From Halomonas korlensis (GTDB lineage: Bacteria > Pseudomonadota > Gammaproteobacteria > Pseudomonadales > Halomonadaceae): 64,000 nucleotides of DNA. Under the pieces are notes generated by a model. The model was given only the letters and a program-made list of their open reading frames with translations. It did no database searches and was not told the origin of the DNA. Below, piece after piece: positions 56,248 through 64,000 of the stretch. Position numbers and translations under genes: made by a program. The stretch's first letter is position 1, and every line of letters starts with the position of its first letter. The stretch is from assembly GCF_900116705.1 (NCBI RefSeq), contig NZ_FPBP01000010.1, positions 62,001 to 126,000 of the forward strand, read 5' to 3'.

Positions 56248-56906
56248 ACGCCATGACGCACATTGCAGGCCCGGTGGGGCGATGCCTACCTTGCCTCCTT
56301 CCGGGGCGCTTGTCGAAAGCTGTGCTCATGGGAGGGGTATTCATGCTCGGCTCATGGCTGGCGGGTTGTTCCGACACCGACTGGCAGACCAAGGACATTT
56401 CCGGACTCATGCCACCGTTGGAATTCGATCTCACCAGCGAATCGGGGGAGACGGTCGTTGCGCAGGCCTTTCGTGGCGATGTAACGCTGCTTTTCTTCGG
56501 CTTCACCCACTGCCATGACGTCTGCCCGACAACCATGGCGCATCTCGACTCGATCATTGGCGAACTCGATGAAGAGGCGCGCGGCGACCTGCAGGTCCTT
56601 TTTGTCTCGGTGGATCCGTCCCGCGACGATCCCGATACCTTGCGTGAATACACTGCGAATTACGGCCCCGAGTTCGTTGGGGTTACCGGCACCGAGGACG
56701 CGCTGAATGCCCTGACACGCCGTTACCGCGTGACTTACAGCCATGGGGAAAAGGACGAGACCGACCACTATGACGTGTCGCACCCAAATGCGGTATTCGC
56801 GTTCGATCGGGAAGGAAAAGCACAGTTTCTGATCCGGGAGAGCGATCCCAGGAAAGTGGTTATCGATGACCTGCGTAAGCTGCTTGGTCGCCGTCTCGGG
56901 GCGTGA
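56244..56906 (+). CDS. sco: SCO1/SenC family copper chaperone lipoprotein
   Basis: A 220-residue thioredoxin-fold protein with lipobox LAGCS (Cys 42), copper-binding CHDVC (90-94) and a distal His in DVSHPNAV (about 179). It delivers copper to the CuA site of the caa3 oxidase. The last six residues, GRRLGA, and the stop codon fall inside the duplicated fnr segment (56885 onward), read in a different frame from fnr, so the native C-terminus appears to have been replaced at the insertion junction. Confidence 0.93.
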   Translation: MNAMTHIAGPVGRCLPCLLPGRLSKAVLMGGVFMLGSWLAGCSDTDWQTKDISGLMPPLEFDLTSESGETVVAQAFRGDVTLLFFGFTHCHDVCPTTMAHLDSIIGELDEEARGDLQVLFVSVDPSRDDPDTLREYTANYGPEFVGVTGTEDALNALTRRYRVTYSHGEKDETDHYDVSHPNAVFAFDREGKAQFLIRESDPRKVVIDDLRKLLGRRLGA

Positions 56907-57042
56907 GATTCATATCCTCGATCCGGGTACCCAGCGCTGTGTCGGGATAAGAAAGCCCTCGATTCGCCTGGCGTTAGCTAAACGGTCGTGGCTGGCCATT
57001 GGTTACTCACCAACAAGTGCTGGTCAACCATTACCCGCTTAC
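56885..57042 (+). pseudogene. Remnant of the fnr 3' end (right copy of the direct repeat)
   Basis: The sequence corresponds to the last codons of fnr plus downstream flank, as at 39414. It would encode LVAVSGREIHILDPGTQRCVG, matching FNR's C-terminus, then a 1-bp deletion relative to the intact copy shifts the frame. It has no start, no upstream FNR sequence and overlaps the 3' end of sco. It ends at the ttcA stop codon. Best read as a leftover from the insertion or duplication event, not a gene. Confidence 0.85.
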
Positions 57043-57962
57043 CGTTTGAGGGTGTCGAGGATATCGATCCTGTCGGCCTGCATGCGCGCCTGTTTATCTT
57101 CAAGCCCCGCAAAGTCGAACAAGTCTCGATCGGCGAGTTGTGATGGAGCAACCTGGGTCACCGCCTTGAACATGCTTTCCAGCCGTCCGGGATGCGTCGC
57201 CTCCCACTCGGCCAGCATTTCCTTGACCACCTGACGCTGCAGGTTGGGCTGGGAGCCGCAAAGATTGCAGGGAATGATGGGGAAATCCATCAGCCGCGCG
57301 AATTCGGCGATATCCGCCTCGCGGCAGTAGGCCAGCGGCCGGATGACGATATTCCGGCCGTCGTCGGATAGCAGCTTCGGCGGCATCGCCTTGAGGCTGC
57401 CGCCGAAGAACAGATTGAGAAACAGCGTCTCGAGGATATCTTCCCGATGGTGGCCGAGCGCGATCTTGGTCGCTCCGATCTCTTCGGCGAACCCATAGAG
57501 CGAGCCACGACGCAGTCGCGAGCACAGCGCGCAGGTCGTCTTGCCTTCGGGTGTCTTCTCCTTGACCACCGAGTAGGTATCGCGCTCGAGGATGTGATAC
57601 TCGGCGCCGATGCCGTCGAGATACTCGGGCAGCACGTGTTCGGGAAAGCCCGGCTGTTTCTGGTCCATGTTCACGGCCACCAGTGAGAAATTCACCGGCG
57701 CGTTGCGCTGGAGGTTGCGCAGGATTTCCAGCAGGGTGTAGCTATCCTTGCCGCCGGAGAGGCAGACCATCACCCGGTCGCCCTCGCGAATCATGTCGTA
57801 ATCGATGATGGCATGCCCCACCTGCCGCCGCAGGCGCTTCTGCAGCTTGTTGAACTCACGCCGGCTCTTGTTGGCGTCAAGACTATCCCGCGTCATCGGC
57901 TGCGTGTTGCCGGGAGATAGTGAGTCGGTGGAGCGAGGGTCGAAGTTCAGGGCATCTTGCAT
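57039..57962 (-). CDS. ttcA: tRNA 2-thiocytidine(32) synthetase TtcA
   Basis: A 307-residue PP-loop ATPase that thiolates C32 of certain tRNAs. It has the PP-loop SGGKDS (69-74), and the CxxC pairs C144/C147 (CALC) and C232/C235 (CNLC) that hold the Fe-S cluster. The start at 57962 gives an N-terminal extension of about 35 residues before the conserved core; a later ATG at codon 23 is also possible. Its neighbour in the ancestral arrangement seems to have been fnr. Confidence 0.96.
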   Translation of the reverse strand: MQDALNFDPRSTDSLSPGNTQPMTRDSLDANKSRREFNKLQKRLRRQVGHAIIDYDMIREGDRVMVCLSGGKDSYTLLEILRNLQRNAPVNFSLVAVNMDQKQPGFPEHVLPEYLDGIGAEYHILERDTYSVVKEKTPEGKTTCALCSRLRRGSLYGFAEEIGATKIALGHHREDILETLFLNLFFGGSLKAMPPKLLSDDGRNIVIRPLAYCREADIAEFARLMDFPIIPCNLCGSQPNLQRQVVKEMLAEWEATHPGRLESMFKAVTQVAPSQLADRDLFDFAGLEDKQARMQADRIDILDTLKR

Positions 57963-58068
57963 GGTCGGTGCACTGCCAGAGCGGCTGGAAATGGTCGGCG
58001 CTCATCCTACCATCGCCGCCGCTCGCTGGCGACGCCAGCCACAGGCCGCCATCGGGCGTGGTGACGGG

Positions 58069-58695
58069 TCATGAACTGCGTTTGGCCAGCATGGCGCCGC
58101 GCTCCAGGCGCAGGTACATCAGTGCCGTGGTCACGGCGTCACCCAGGGCGGTGTGACGCCCCATCACCGGCACTCCCAGGCGTTCGGCCACCTGCTCGAA
58201 GCGCGGCCGGACATCCAGTTCGGGATGGCTGCGGCGTAGCTGGCGAGCATAGGTTTGAGCCACGTCGATACCGGCATTGGGCAGCTCGAAACCAAAGCGT
58301 GGGCGCAGCTCACGATTGAGAATCGCCAGATCGAAACCCAGATGCCAACCCACCAGGGGGCGATTGCCGATGAAGTCGAGAAAACGGGCCAATGCAGACT
58401 CGACCGTTTCGCCATCCACCAGATCAACGCCACGCAGGCCGTGAACGCGAATAGAGTCGCCGCTGAGGCTCGCAGGGCATGACAGACGCAGATCAAGCGA
58501 ATCGCTGGTGAGTATTCGATCACCGCGGATCTTGACCGCTGCAAGCGATACCAGCTCGGCGCGACGCGTATCGATGCCAGTCGTCTCGCAATCGATGACT
58601 ACGAGCTCATCACCGGTATAAGGATGAAACAGCCAGGCGTAATCTCCATCAACCTGTCGGCGCCGGTCGGCGGCCCGACGCAGTATCTTCAGCAT
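58069..58695 (-). CDS. DnaQ-like 3'-5' exonuclease
   Basis: A 208-residue DEDDh exonuclease: VIDCETTGID (Asp and Glu), WHLGFDLAILNRE (third Asp) and RHTALGDAVTTA (His and last Asp) are all present. The ATG at 58695 has AGGGAG. It resembles DNA polymerase III epsilon but lacks the polymerase-binding tail. It follows the cNMP/CBS/DUF294 gene by 64 bp; the two are commonly found together beside acetate permease loci, though the link is unexplained. Confidence 0.9.
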   Translation of the reverse strand: MLKILRRAADRRRQVDGDYAWLFHPYTGDELVVIDCETTGIDTRRAELVSLAAVKIRGDRILTSDSLDLRLSCPASLSGDSIRVHGLRGVDLVDGETVESALARFLDFIGNRPLVGWHLGFDLAILNRELRPRFGFELPNAGIDVAQTYARQLRRSHPELDVRPRFEQVAERLGVPVMGRHTALGDAVTTALMYLRLERGAMLAKRSS

Positions 58696-58759
58696 TGCGA
58701 TGCTCCCTGACGTTCTGTTGCTTTCCAATGGTCGTTCCTTGACAACCGCTCATGCCGTT

Positions 58760-60583
58760 TCATGAATATTCCAGGTGATAGCGATGCGACAGGCGCTGTT
58801 TGAAGTCCTTGACGATATGCAGCGCTTCGCGAAGCAGGTCGCGCTCCAGGGAAGACAGGTCCTGCACCACGACGCGATCGGGGTTGTCGCTGCCGTCTAG
58901 CGCATCATCGAGACGGGCCAGCTGCTGCCTTAGCCTGAGTTCGGTAAACAGCGACAGGGCCTCACCGAGATCATCGGCAAAGTCACGCTTCAAGCGCCCG
59001 TCCTGCGCCAGGGCGTCGAGACGCTCTAGCGTCGAGGTGGCGTGGATCCGGCGCTCCAGCGCCAGTGTGCGCACGCCGTGCACGATAGGAAAAATCCCGC
59101 CTTTCTTGATGTCGATACCGTGCTGCTGCTTCTTCAGGGAGCCGAACAGCGTCAATGGCGTCGAGAACCGCAGGGTGGTACGAGCAAAATAGGACAACAG
59201 GATCTCATCTCGCGAACAGCACTCGAAGAGCTCTTCGCGTACTCGGTCAAGCAACACCGGGTTGCCGGCGACGGCATGCGAATCGAGCATGATGGCGAGC
59301 TTCATCAGGCTATCGCCGTTACGTGTCGCCGCCCAATGAGCGATACGGTCTCGCCACTGACTCACGGTGGCGACCCACTCGGGGTTGGAGACCATGATGT
59401 TGCCGGGACAGGGCGGGTAGCCCAGTTCGATCAGCGTTTCGGTCAGCCGCTGCATCTGCTCGGCGCAGTCCGGCCACTCCACTTCATCGGCGAGAATCAG
59501 GCCATTGTCCTGATCGGTCTTGAGGATCTGCTCGCCACGCCCTTCACTGCCCATCACCATCAGGCAACTGTCTGCGTGGTAGCGCTCATCGATCACGAAG
59601 CTCCACGCCTTGCTCATGATGCGGCCGTTGAGGGCCGCCAACAGCCCCATGGCGAAACGCAGCTTGACGCCCTGCGCCATCAGTGCCCGCACCAGCTCCG
59701 GGGTGCGGCGGCTGGCGGTGGCCAGTGCCGCGAGGCTATTGGCCTGCTCCACCTGCAGGGTGACCACATAACTGCGACTGGAAAAGAAACTCAACACGTC
59801 GGTGAGTTCCACGACGCCCACCGGGCGCTCCTGGTCGACGACGACCACCCGTTCCACCTTGAAGCGGGTCATCAACACCAATACCTCGAAGAGGTACTGA
59901 CCCGGCGCCACGCTGACCAGCTCAAAGTGGGCAATCGACTGGACCGGGCTATCCTTCGCCAGCCCTTGCAGCACGAGGGCGTTGAGTAGATCGGTCTTGG
60001 TGATCATGCCAGCCCCCCGCTCACTCTTGACCAGCAGGCTGTCGGCATGGCTCTCGTGCAGGGTGGCGACCGCCTCGGCAATGGTGGCCGTCTCGCTCAC
60101 GCAAAGCGGTTCACGCATGCACTCGCTCACCTTGGCGAGCATGAAACCGGCCATGGTTACGCCACCCTCGGCACGCTGCTCAGTCAGCAGGCGCGTCTTG
60201 TGGGATAGCGTCTGGCGAAAGAACTCATCGAACGGCGGATAGTCGTCGCACAATTGCAGGAACAGCCCCTTGGGCAAGAGATAACAGAGGCTCTCCTGCT
60301 CGGCACGAAACCGGTAGCGGCTTTTTCCATTGATGATGCTGATGGCGCCGAAAAGGTCGCCGGCAGTGTAGTGGCCGATGCGTGATTGATTGGTGGGTAG
60401 GGTGGGATCCAGTTCGGCGACTTCTCCCTTGTGAATGATGAAGACGTATTCTCCGGGCTGGCCGGTTTCTAGAATGATCTCGTCACGATCGAAATAGGCC
60501 AAATCAATGCCACTTCGGATGCGCTCGCGCCCTTCCTCATCGAGAAAGGTAAAAGGCGGCTGAGAGAGATCGACCTCGACCAT
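58760..60583 (-). CDS. cNMP-binding, CBS and DUF294 nucleotidyltransferase-like protein
   Basis: A 607-residue cytoplasmic protein: cyclic-nucleotide-binding domain (about 15-130), a pair of CBS domains (about 155-280), a DUF294 nucleotidyltransferase-like domain with MGSEGRGEQILKTDQDNG (GS and DxD motif, near 365-382), and a C-terminal DUF294_C helical domain. Such proteins may adenylylate or sense nucleotides; no activity is proven. The ATG at 60583 has GAGGAC. It diverges from the DUF4212/symporter genes and is commonly linked with ActP systems. Confidence 0.92.
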   Translation of the reverse strand: MVEVDLSQPPFTFLDEEGRERIRSGIDLAYFDRDEIILETGQPGEYVFIIHKGEVAELDPTLPTNQSRIGHYTAGDLFGAISIINGKSRYRFRAEQESLCYLLPKGLFLQLCDDYPPFDEFFRQTLSHKTRLLTEQRAEGGVTMAGFMLAKVSECMREPLCVSETATIAEAVATLHESHADSLLVKSERGAGMITKTDLLNALVLQGLAKDSPVQSIAHFELVSVAPGQYLFEVLVLMTRFKVERVVVVDQERPVGVVELTDVLSFFSSRSYVVTLQVEQANSLAALATASRRTPELVRALMAQGVKLRFAMGLLAALNGRIMSKAWSFVIDERYHADSCLMVMGSEGRGEQILKTDQDNGLILADEVEWPDCAEQMQRLTETLIELGYPPCPGNIMVSNPEWVATVSQWRDRIAHWAATRNGDSLMKLAIMLDSHAVAGNPVLLDRVREELFECCSRDEILLSYFARTTLRFSTPLTLFGSLKKQQHGIDIKKGGIFPIVHGVRTLALERRIHATSTLERLDALAQDGRLKRDFADDLGEALSLFTELRLRQQLARLDDALDGSDNPDRVVVQDLSSLERDLLREALHIVKDFKQRLSHRYHLEYS

Positions 60584-61107
60584 GGATGGTGTCCTCGTTA
60601 TGTGGCCATCTCCCCCAAGGGGGAATTGAGATATCACGGCCACGAAGATATGACGATAACAAAGTCGGGTTTCAGGAAAGAACCTAGACGATCGTCCTAT
60701 TTGCTCCCGTTAGGCCATTGCCCTGAGTCTAGCGGGAGGCAACACTCGTTGGCGCTTTTGATGCCTAGACAATCGTCCAATGCCTCGCCCAAAAGAAACC
60801 GGATATATCCATAAAACAGATAGTATTTTGTTGATTTAAATGCTTTTATGTTGAATATGAGTAATTAAAATTTTTCTCATGATACCAAAGTCTGGGATTT
60901 ATTTTTGGGCACTCATTGCCCACTATTCAGCGGTGCGGGACTCAGGGGCAATTGCACGTCGACAAGACGTCTCGTCATCTGACATGCAACACGATGCGAA
61001 GGCACCATGTCGGCGAGAAGAAATAACCATGTATACGCGCAATTGCCCTGGTGAGTCCGCCGACTATCGGTGCAAGTGACTATCCCAAAAAAACGGAGAG
61101 CTACACG
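60584..61107. promoter_or_regulatory. Divergent control region of the acetate-uptake locus
   Basis: A 524-bp region without genes. CCTAGACGATCGTCC (60683-60697) and CCTAGACAATCGTCC (60764-60778) are 15-bp direct repeats differing at one base, 81 bp apart; each contains the dyad GAC-GATC-GTC or a near copy. An AT-rich tract follows at 60800-60890. They are candidate binding sites for the response regulator paired with CrbS. Confidence 0.5.
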
Positions 61108-61368
61108 ATGGCTGAAGACACATCCAACGCCGATGCATATTGGAAGGCGAATAAGCGCCTGATAGGAGGTTGCCTGGCCGTCTGGGCACTGGTGTCCTAC
61201 GGCTTTGCCATCCTGCTGCGTCCGCTGCTGGCGGGCATCCCCGTCGGAGGAACGGATCTGGGTTTCTGGTTCGCTCAGCAGGGCTCGATCCTGACCTTCA
61301 TCTGCATCATTTTCTTCTACGCATGGAAAATGAATCGGCTCGACAAAAAGTTCGGCCTGGGGGAGTAA
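61108..61368 (+). CDS. DUF4212 small membrane subunit of a solute symporter
   Basis: An 86-residue protein with two helices and the family blocks AYWKANKRLI and FWFAQQGSILTFICIIFFYAWKMNRLDKKFG. DUF4212 proteins precede the VC_2705-type Na+/solute symporters and probably form a complex with them. CGGAGAG precedes the ATG. The stop is 6 bp before the symporter start. Confidence 0.95.
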   Translation: MAEDTSNADAYWKANKRLIGGCLAVWALVSYGFAILLRPLLAGIPVGGTDLGFWFAQQGSILTFICIIFFYAWKMNRLDKKFGLGE

Positions 61369-61374
61369 GCCAGC

Positions 61375-63156
61375 ATGAGTCAATTTGCAATCAACCTATT
61401 GTTCGTGGGCGCCTCGTTCGCCGTGTACATCGGTATCGCAATCTGGGCGCGAGCCGGATCGACCAAGGACTTCTACGTCGCTGGCGGTGGCGTGCATCCG
61501 ATAACCAACGGCATGGCAACGGCGGCCGATTGGATGTCCGCGGCGTCCTTCATTTCCATGGCGGGCCTGCTGGCCTCGGGCGGCTATGCCAATTCGACCT
61601 TCCTGATGGGTTGGACCGGTGGCTACGTCATCCTGGCGATGCTGCTCGCGCCCTACCTGCGCAAGTTCGGCAAGTTCACCGTGCCCGACTTCATCGGTGA
61701 CCGCTTCTACAGCAACACTGCGCGTCTGGTCGCGGTCATCTGTCTAGTCGTGGCATCGGTCACCTATGTCATCGGTCAGATGACCGGCGCCGGCGTGGCC
61801 TTCTCGCGCTTTTTGGAAGTCTCCAACACCTGGGGCATCTGGATCGCGGCCTTCATCGTGTTCCTCTATGCGGTATTCGGCGGCATGAAGGGCATCACCT
61901 ATACCCAGGTGGCCCAGTACGTGGTGCTGATCATTGCCTATACCATTCCCGCGGTATTTATCGCCCTGGAGCTGACCGGCAACCCCATCCCGATGTTCGG
62001 TATGTTCAGTACCCACACCGAGTCCGGTGTCCCCCTGCTGACAAAGCTGGATGAAGTGGTCAATGCGCTGGGCTTCCGCGACTACACCGCCGACGTCGAT
62101 AACAAGCTGAACATGGTACTGTTCACCATGTCGCTGATGGTCGGTACCGCAGGCCTGCCCCACGTCATCATCCGTTTCTTCACCGTTCCCAAGGTCGCCG
62201 ATGCTCGCTGGTCTGCCGGCTGGGCGCTGGTGTTCATTGCCCTGCTCTACCTGACCGCTCCCGCCGTCGGCTCCATGGCTCGCCTGAACCTGCTGACCAC
62301 CGTCTATCCGGACATGGCCGGCCAGGTCGAGAACTATGACGAGGCGATCGACAACCCGATCCTCTACGAAGAGCGTCCGGATTGGATGAGGACCTGGGAA
62401 GAGACCGGGTTGATCACCTACACGGACAAGAACAACGATGATCGCATTCAGCTCTACAACGAGGCGGCTGACTTCTCCGAGCGTGGCTGGGAGGGCAGCG
62501 AGCTTGACGTCAATAACGACATCCTGGTGCTCGCCAACCCCGAAATCGCCAATTTGCCGGGCTGGGTCATCGGCCTGATCGCTGCTGGTGGTATCGCAGC
62601 AGCATTGTCCACGGCCGCTGGCTTGCTGCTGGCGATTTCCTCGGCGATCAGTCATGACCTGATCAAAACCATGATCAACCCGAAAATATCCGAAAAAGGC
62701 GAGATGCTGGCCGCGCGTATTTCCATGGGAGGGGCCATCTTGCTGGCAACCTATCTGGGTCTGAACCCACCCGGATTCGCGGCTCAGACGGTTGCCCTGG
62801 CCTTCGGTATCGCCGGCGCCTCGCTGTTCCCGGTGCTGATGATGGGCATCTTCTCCAAGCGAGTGAATAGCAAGGGCGCGGTTGCGGGTATGCTCTCCGG
62901 CCTGCTCGCCACCCTGCTCTACATCTTCACCTACCTGGGCTGGTTCTTCGTCCCTGGCACCGAGATGCTCGCCAACACTCAGGAAAACTGGATACTGGGT
63001 ATTTCTCCGCTGTCCTTCGGTGCGGTAGGCGCGATGATCAACTTCGCCGTTGCCTTCGCCGTCTCCAGCGTTACCGAGGAGCCGCCGCAGGAAATTCAGG
63101 ATCTGGTGGAAAGCGTGCGCTACCCCAAAGGGGCTGGTATTGCGCTTGACCACTAA
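61375..63156 (+). CDS. actP: Sodium:solute symporter, ActP-like (acetate permease type)
   Basis: A 593-residue SSS-family transporter with about 13 helices: FYVAGGGVHPITNGMATAADWMS (sodium-site region) and GLPHVIIRFFTVP. A hydrophilic insertion of about 90 residues lies near 300-390. With DUF4212 and a CrbS-like kinase nearby it is best seen as an acetate or short-chain carboxylate permease; the exact substrate is inferred. An intrinsic terminator follows. Confidence 0.9.
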   Translation: MSQFAINLLFVGASFAVYIGIAIWARAGSTKDFYVAGGGVHPITNGMATAADWMSAASFISMAGLLASGGYANSTFLMGWTGGYVILAMLLAPYLRKFGKFTVPDFIGDRFYSNTARLVAVICLVVASVTYVIGQMTGAGVAFSRFLEVSNTWGIWIAAFIVFLYAVFGGMKGITYTQVAQYVVLIIAYTIPAVFIALELTGNPIPMFGMFSTHTESGVPLLTKLDEVVNALGFRDYTADVDNKLNMVLFTMSLMVGTAGLPHVIIRFFTVPKVADARWSAGWALVFIALLYLTAPAVGSMARLNLLTTVYPDMAGQVENYDEAIDNPILYEERPDWMRTWEETGLITYTDKNNDDRIQLYNEAADFSERGWEGSELDVNNDILVLANPEIANLPGWVIGLIAAGGIAAALSTAAGLLLAISSAISHDLIKTMINPKISEKGEMLAARISMGGAILLATYLGLNPPGFAAQTVALAFGIAGASLFPVLMMGIFSKRVNSKGAVAGMLSGLLATLLYIFTYLGWFFVPGTEMLANTQENWILGISPLSFGAVGAMINFAVAFAVSSVTEEPPQEIQDLVESVRYPKGAGIALDH

Positions 63157-63206
63157 GCGATAATGGATTCCTGACACAGATCGTCTGCGTTGTGGAATCA
63201 ACACCC

Positions 63207-63240
63207 AATCGGGCTTCCATCAGGAAGCCCGATTGCTTTC
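63207..63240 (+). terminator. Rho-independent terminator after actP
   Basis: AATCGGGCTTCC-ATCA-GGAAGCCCGATT is a perfect 12-bp stem with a 4-nt loop, followed by GCTTTC. It lies 50 bp past the symporter stop and separates it from the next gene, which starts at 63255. Confidence 0.85.
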
Positions 63241-63254
63241 AGGAAGAATACTTT

Positions 63255-63770
63255 ATGATATGGCACCTCATCGCCGCCGTGTTTGCCGGACTGGGCGCCG
63301 CGGGGGTCGGACTACTGCTCCGTCTCGTCAGCGGCAAACGGCTACCGCGCTGGATCGTCCCGGTCTGCGCTGGCCTCGGCATGCTGGCCTACCAAATCAA
63401 CCATGAATACTCCTGGTTCGACCACAAGCAGACCCAGCTACCCGACTCGGCTCGGGTGGTGGATGTCGAAAAGGGGCAGGCCTTCTGGCGTCCCTGGACC
63501 TACGCCTTTCCAATGACCACGGCGTTCAGCGTCGTTGACCAGGACGACCTGATCACTGGTCAGGCAGACGGCCAGCGACTGGTACAATATCGACGCTACC
63601 GCTTCAGGAAAGAATACGTGGATCAGGTCACCCACCAGGCCTACCTGATGAACTGCACCTCGCGCGAAACCGTCCCCTTGGCAGGCGAACCGCCGCGTCC
63701 CCGTACCGAGGCAACGCAAACCTTTACGGAAACGGACCCGCTCTTTCAGGTCGTCTGCCAGCAGGAGTAG
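63255..63770 (+). CDS. Membrane-anchored hypothetical protein
   Basis: A 171-residue protein I do not recognise. Two N-terminal hydrophobic segments (LIAAVFAGLGAAGVGLLLRLV and WIVPVCAGLGMLAYQI) precede a soluble region with SWFDHKQTQLPDSARVVDVEKG, FWRPWTYAFPM and, near the C-terminus, two Cys (NCTS, VVCQQE). The start at 63255 has AGGAAG. It lies between actP and the crbS-like kinase on the same strand; a role in the acetate system is possible but unproven. Confidence 0.82.
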   Translation: MIWHLIAAVFAGLGAAGVGLLLRLVSGKRLPRWIVPVCAGLGMLAYQINHEYSWFDHKQTQLPDSARVVDVEKGQAFWRPWTYAFPMTTAFSVVDQDDLITGQADGQRLVQYRRYRFRKEYVDQVTHQAYLMNCTSRETVPLAGEPPRPRTEATQTFTETDPLFQVVCQQE

Positions 63771-63848
63771 CGTTACCCAGCCCTCGATCGCTACTGCCCT
63801 CACCGCCTGCATTCCCTTAGAATGCAGGCACCAAGAAGGGAGAATTGC

Positions 63849-64000
63849 ATGTTCGCTGGCTGGCTCTTGATCGTCGTCTCGCTGATCTACATTGCCGTAC
63901 TGTTCGGCATCGCCTGGCGCGGCGACCGTCGAGCCCGTGAGCATGGCGCCAGCCGCCGACGTCCGGTGATCTACAGCCTGGCGCTGGCGATCTACTGCAC
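63849..64000 (+). CDS. CrbS/CbrA-like hybrid sensor kinase, N-terminal fragment
   Basis: The first 50 codons of a gene that runs off the right edge. MFAGWLLIVVSLIYIAVLFGIAWRGD followed by RRRPVIYSLALAIYCT matches the start of the Na+/solute-symporter-like sensor region of CrbS/CbrA hybrid kinases. GGGAG precedes the ATG. CrbS/R controls acetyl-CoA synthetase and acetate uptake genes in vibrios and pseudomonads, which fits the neighbouring actP. The kinase domains are outside the window. Confidence 0.75.
   Translation, partial: MFAGWLLIVVSLIYIAVLFGIAWRGDRRAREHGASRRRPVIYSLALAIYC

Larger units (their letters stand above)
39580..56884. other. Putative acquired 17.3-kb insert between fnr and ttcA
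   Basis: The segment is bounded by the direct repeats of the fnr 3' end. It contains the GH15 gene, the TPP/enolase/FAD/SDR/ASRT operon, the caa3 oxidase operon, ctaG and sco. The inferred ancestral order is fnr followed by convergent ttcA. There are no mobility genes inside, so entry by homologous recombination or loss of the mobility genes is more likely than a recent phage or ICE. Confidence 0.65.

Noticed and set aside
39580..56884. Integrative element or prophage
   Set aside because: No integrase, excisionase, transposase, phage or conjugation gene is seen, and the boundary repeat is protein-coding rather than a tRNA end; recorded only as a putative insert.
56866..57234. Frame of 122 codons starting within sco and running into ttcA
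   Set aside because: It contains the fnr remnant after a frameshift and then antisense ttcA; not a gene, though it revealed the repeat.

Overview
The window looks like a chromosomal segment of a high-GC, halophilic or halotolerant gammaproteobacterium, most likely Halomonas or a close relative. The evidence is gene content and order: two Mrp-type Na+/H+ antiporter operons, the rpsF-rpsR-DUF2232-rplI-dnaB block, an FNR-linked cbb3 oxidase cluster, a HiPIP, a yeaG-yeaH-ycgB operon and an acetate-permease/CrbS locus. No 16S rRNA is present, so the genus is inferred.

Layout. 1-9163: two divergently transcribed Mrp operons. The minus-strand one has separate mrpA and mrpB and runs off the left edge; the plus-strand one is a complete group-2 set with a fused mrpAB followed by mrpCDEFG. 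9170-18326 (minus strand): hemH, two small proteins, dnaB, rplI, a DUF2232 membrane protein, rpsR, rpsF, rlmB and rnr. 18560-18823: two tRNA-Leu(CAG) genes. 18967-28043: a nuclease, an Lrp-type ligand-binding protein, a HiPIP, the prkA/yeaH/spoVR operon and fadH. 28242-28761: five tRNAs (Asp, Val, Asp, Asp, Val). 28911-39511: an alpha/beta hydrolase, then ccoNOQP, ccoGHIS, a TauE/SafE-like protein and fnr. Two FNR boxes lie before fnr and one candidate lies before ccoN.

39414-57042 holds the most unusual feature. The 3' end of fnr and its flank (about 150-165 bp) occur twice as a direct repeat: once at the intact fnr and once, decayed by a frameshift, between a sco gene and ttcA. The 17.3 kb between the copies carries a GH15 glucoamylase-like gene; a compact minus-strand operon (TPP enzyme, enolase-superfamily enzyme, FAD/4Fe-4S oxidoreductase, SDR, and a homologue of the Anabaena sensory rhodopsin transducer); a caa3 cytochrome oxidase operon with two extra cytochromes c; and ctaG and sco. 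I read it as an insertion between an ancestral fnr and ttcA. The five-gene operon is a good candidate for an undescribed carbohydrate or sugar-acid pathway.

57039-64000: ttcA, then an acetate-uptake locus. A DnaQ-like exonuclease and a cNMP/CBS/DUF294 protein diverge from DUF4212 and an ActP-like Na+/solute symporter. After them come an unknown membrane protein and the start of a CrbS-like sensor kinase. The shared upstream region carries a 15-bp repeated motif that may be an operator. No CRISPR array, insertion sequence, integrase or rRNA gene was seen.
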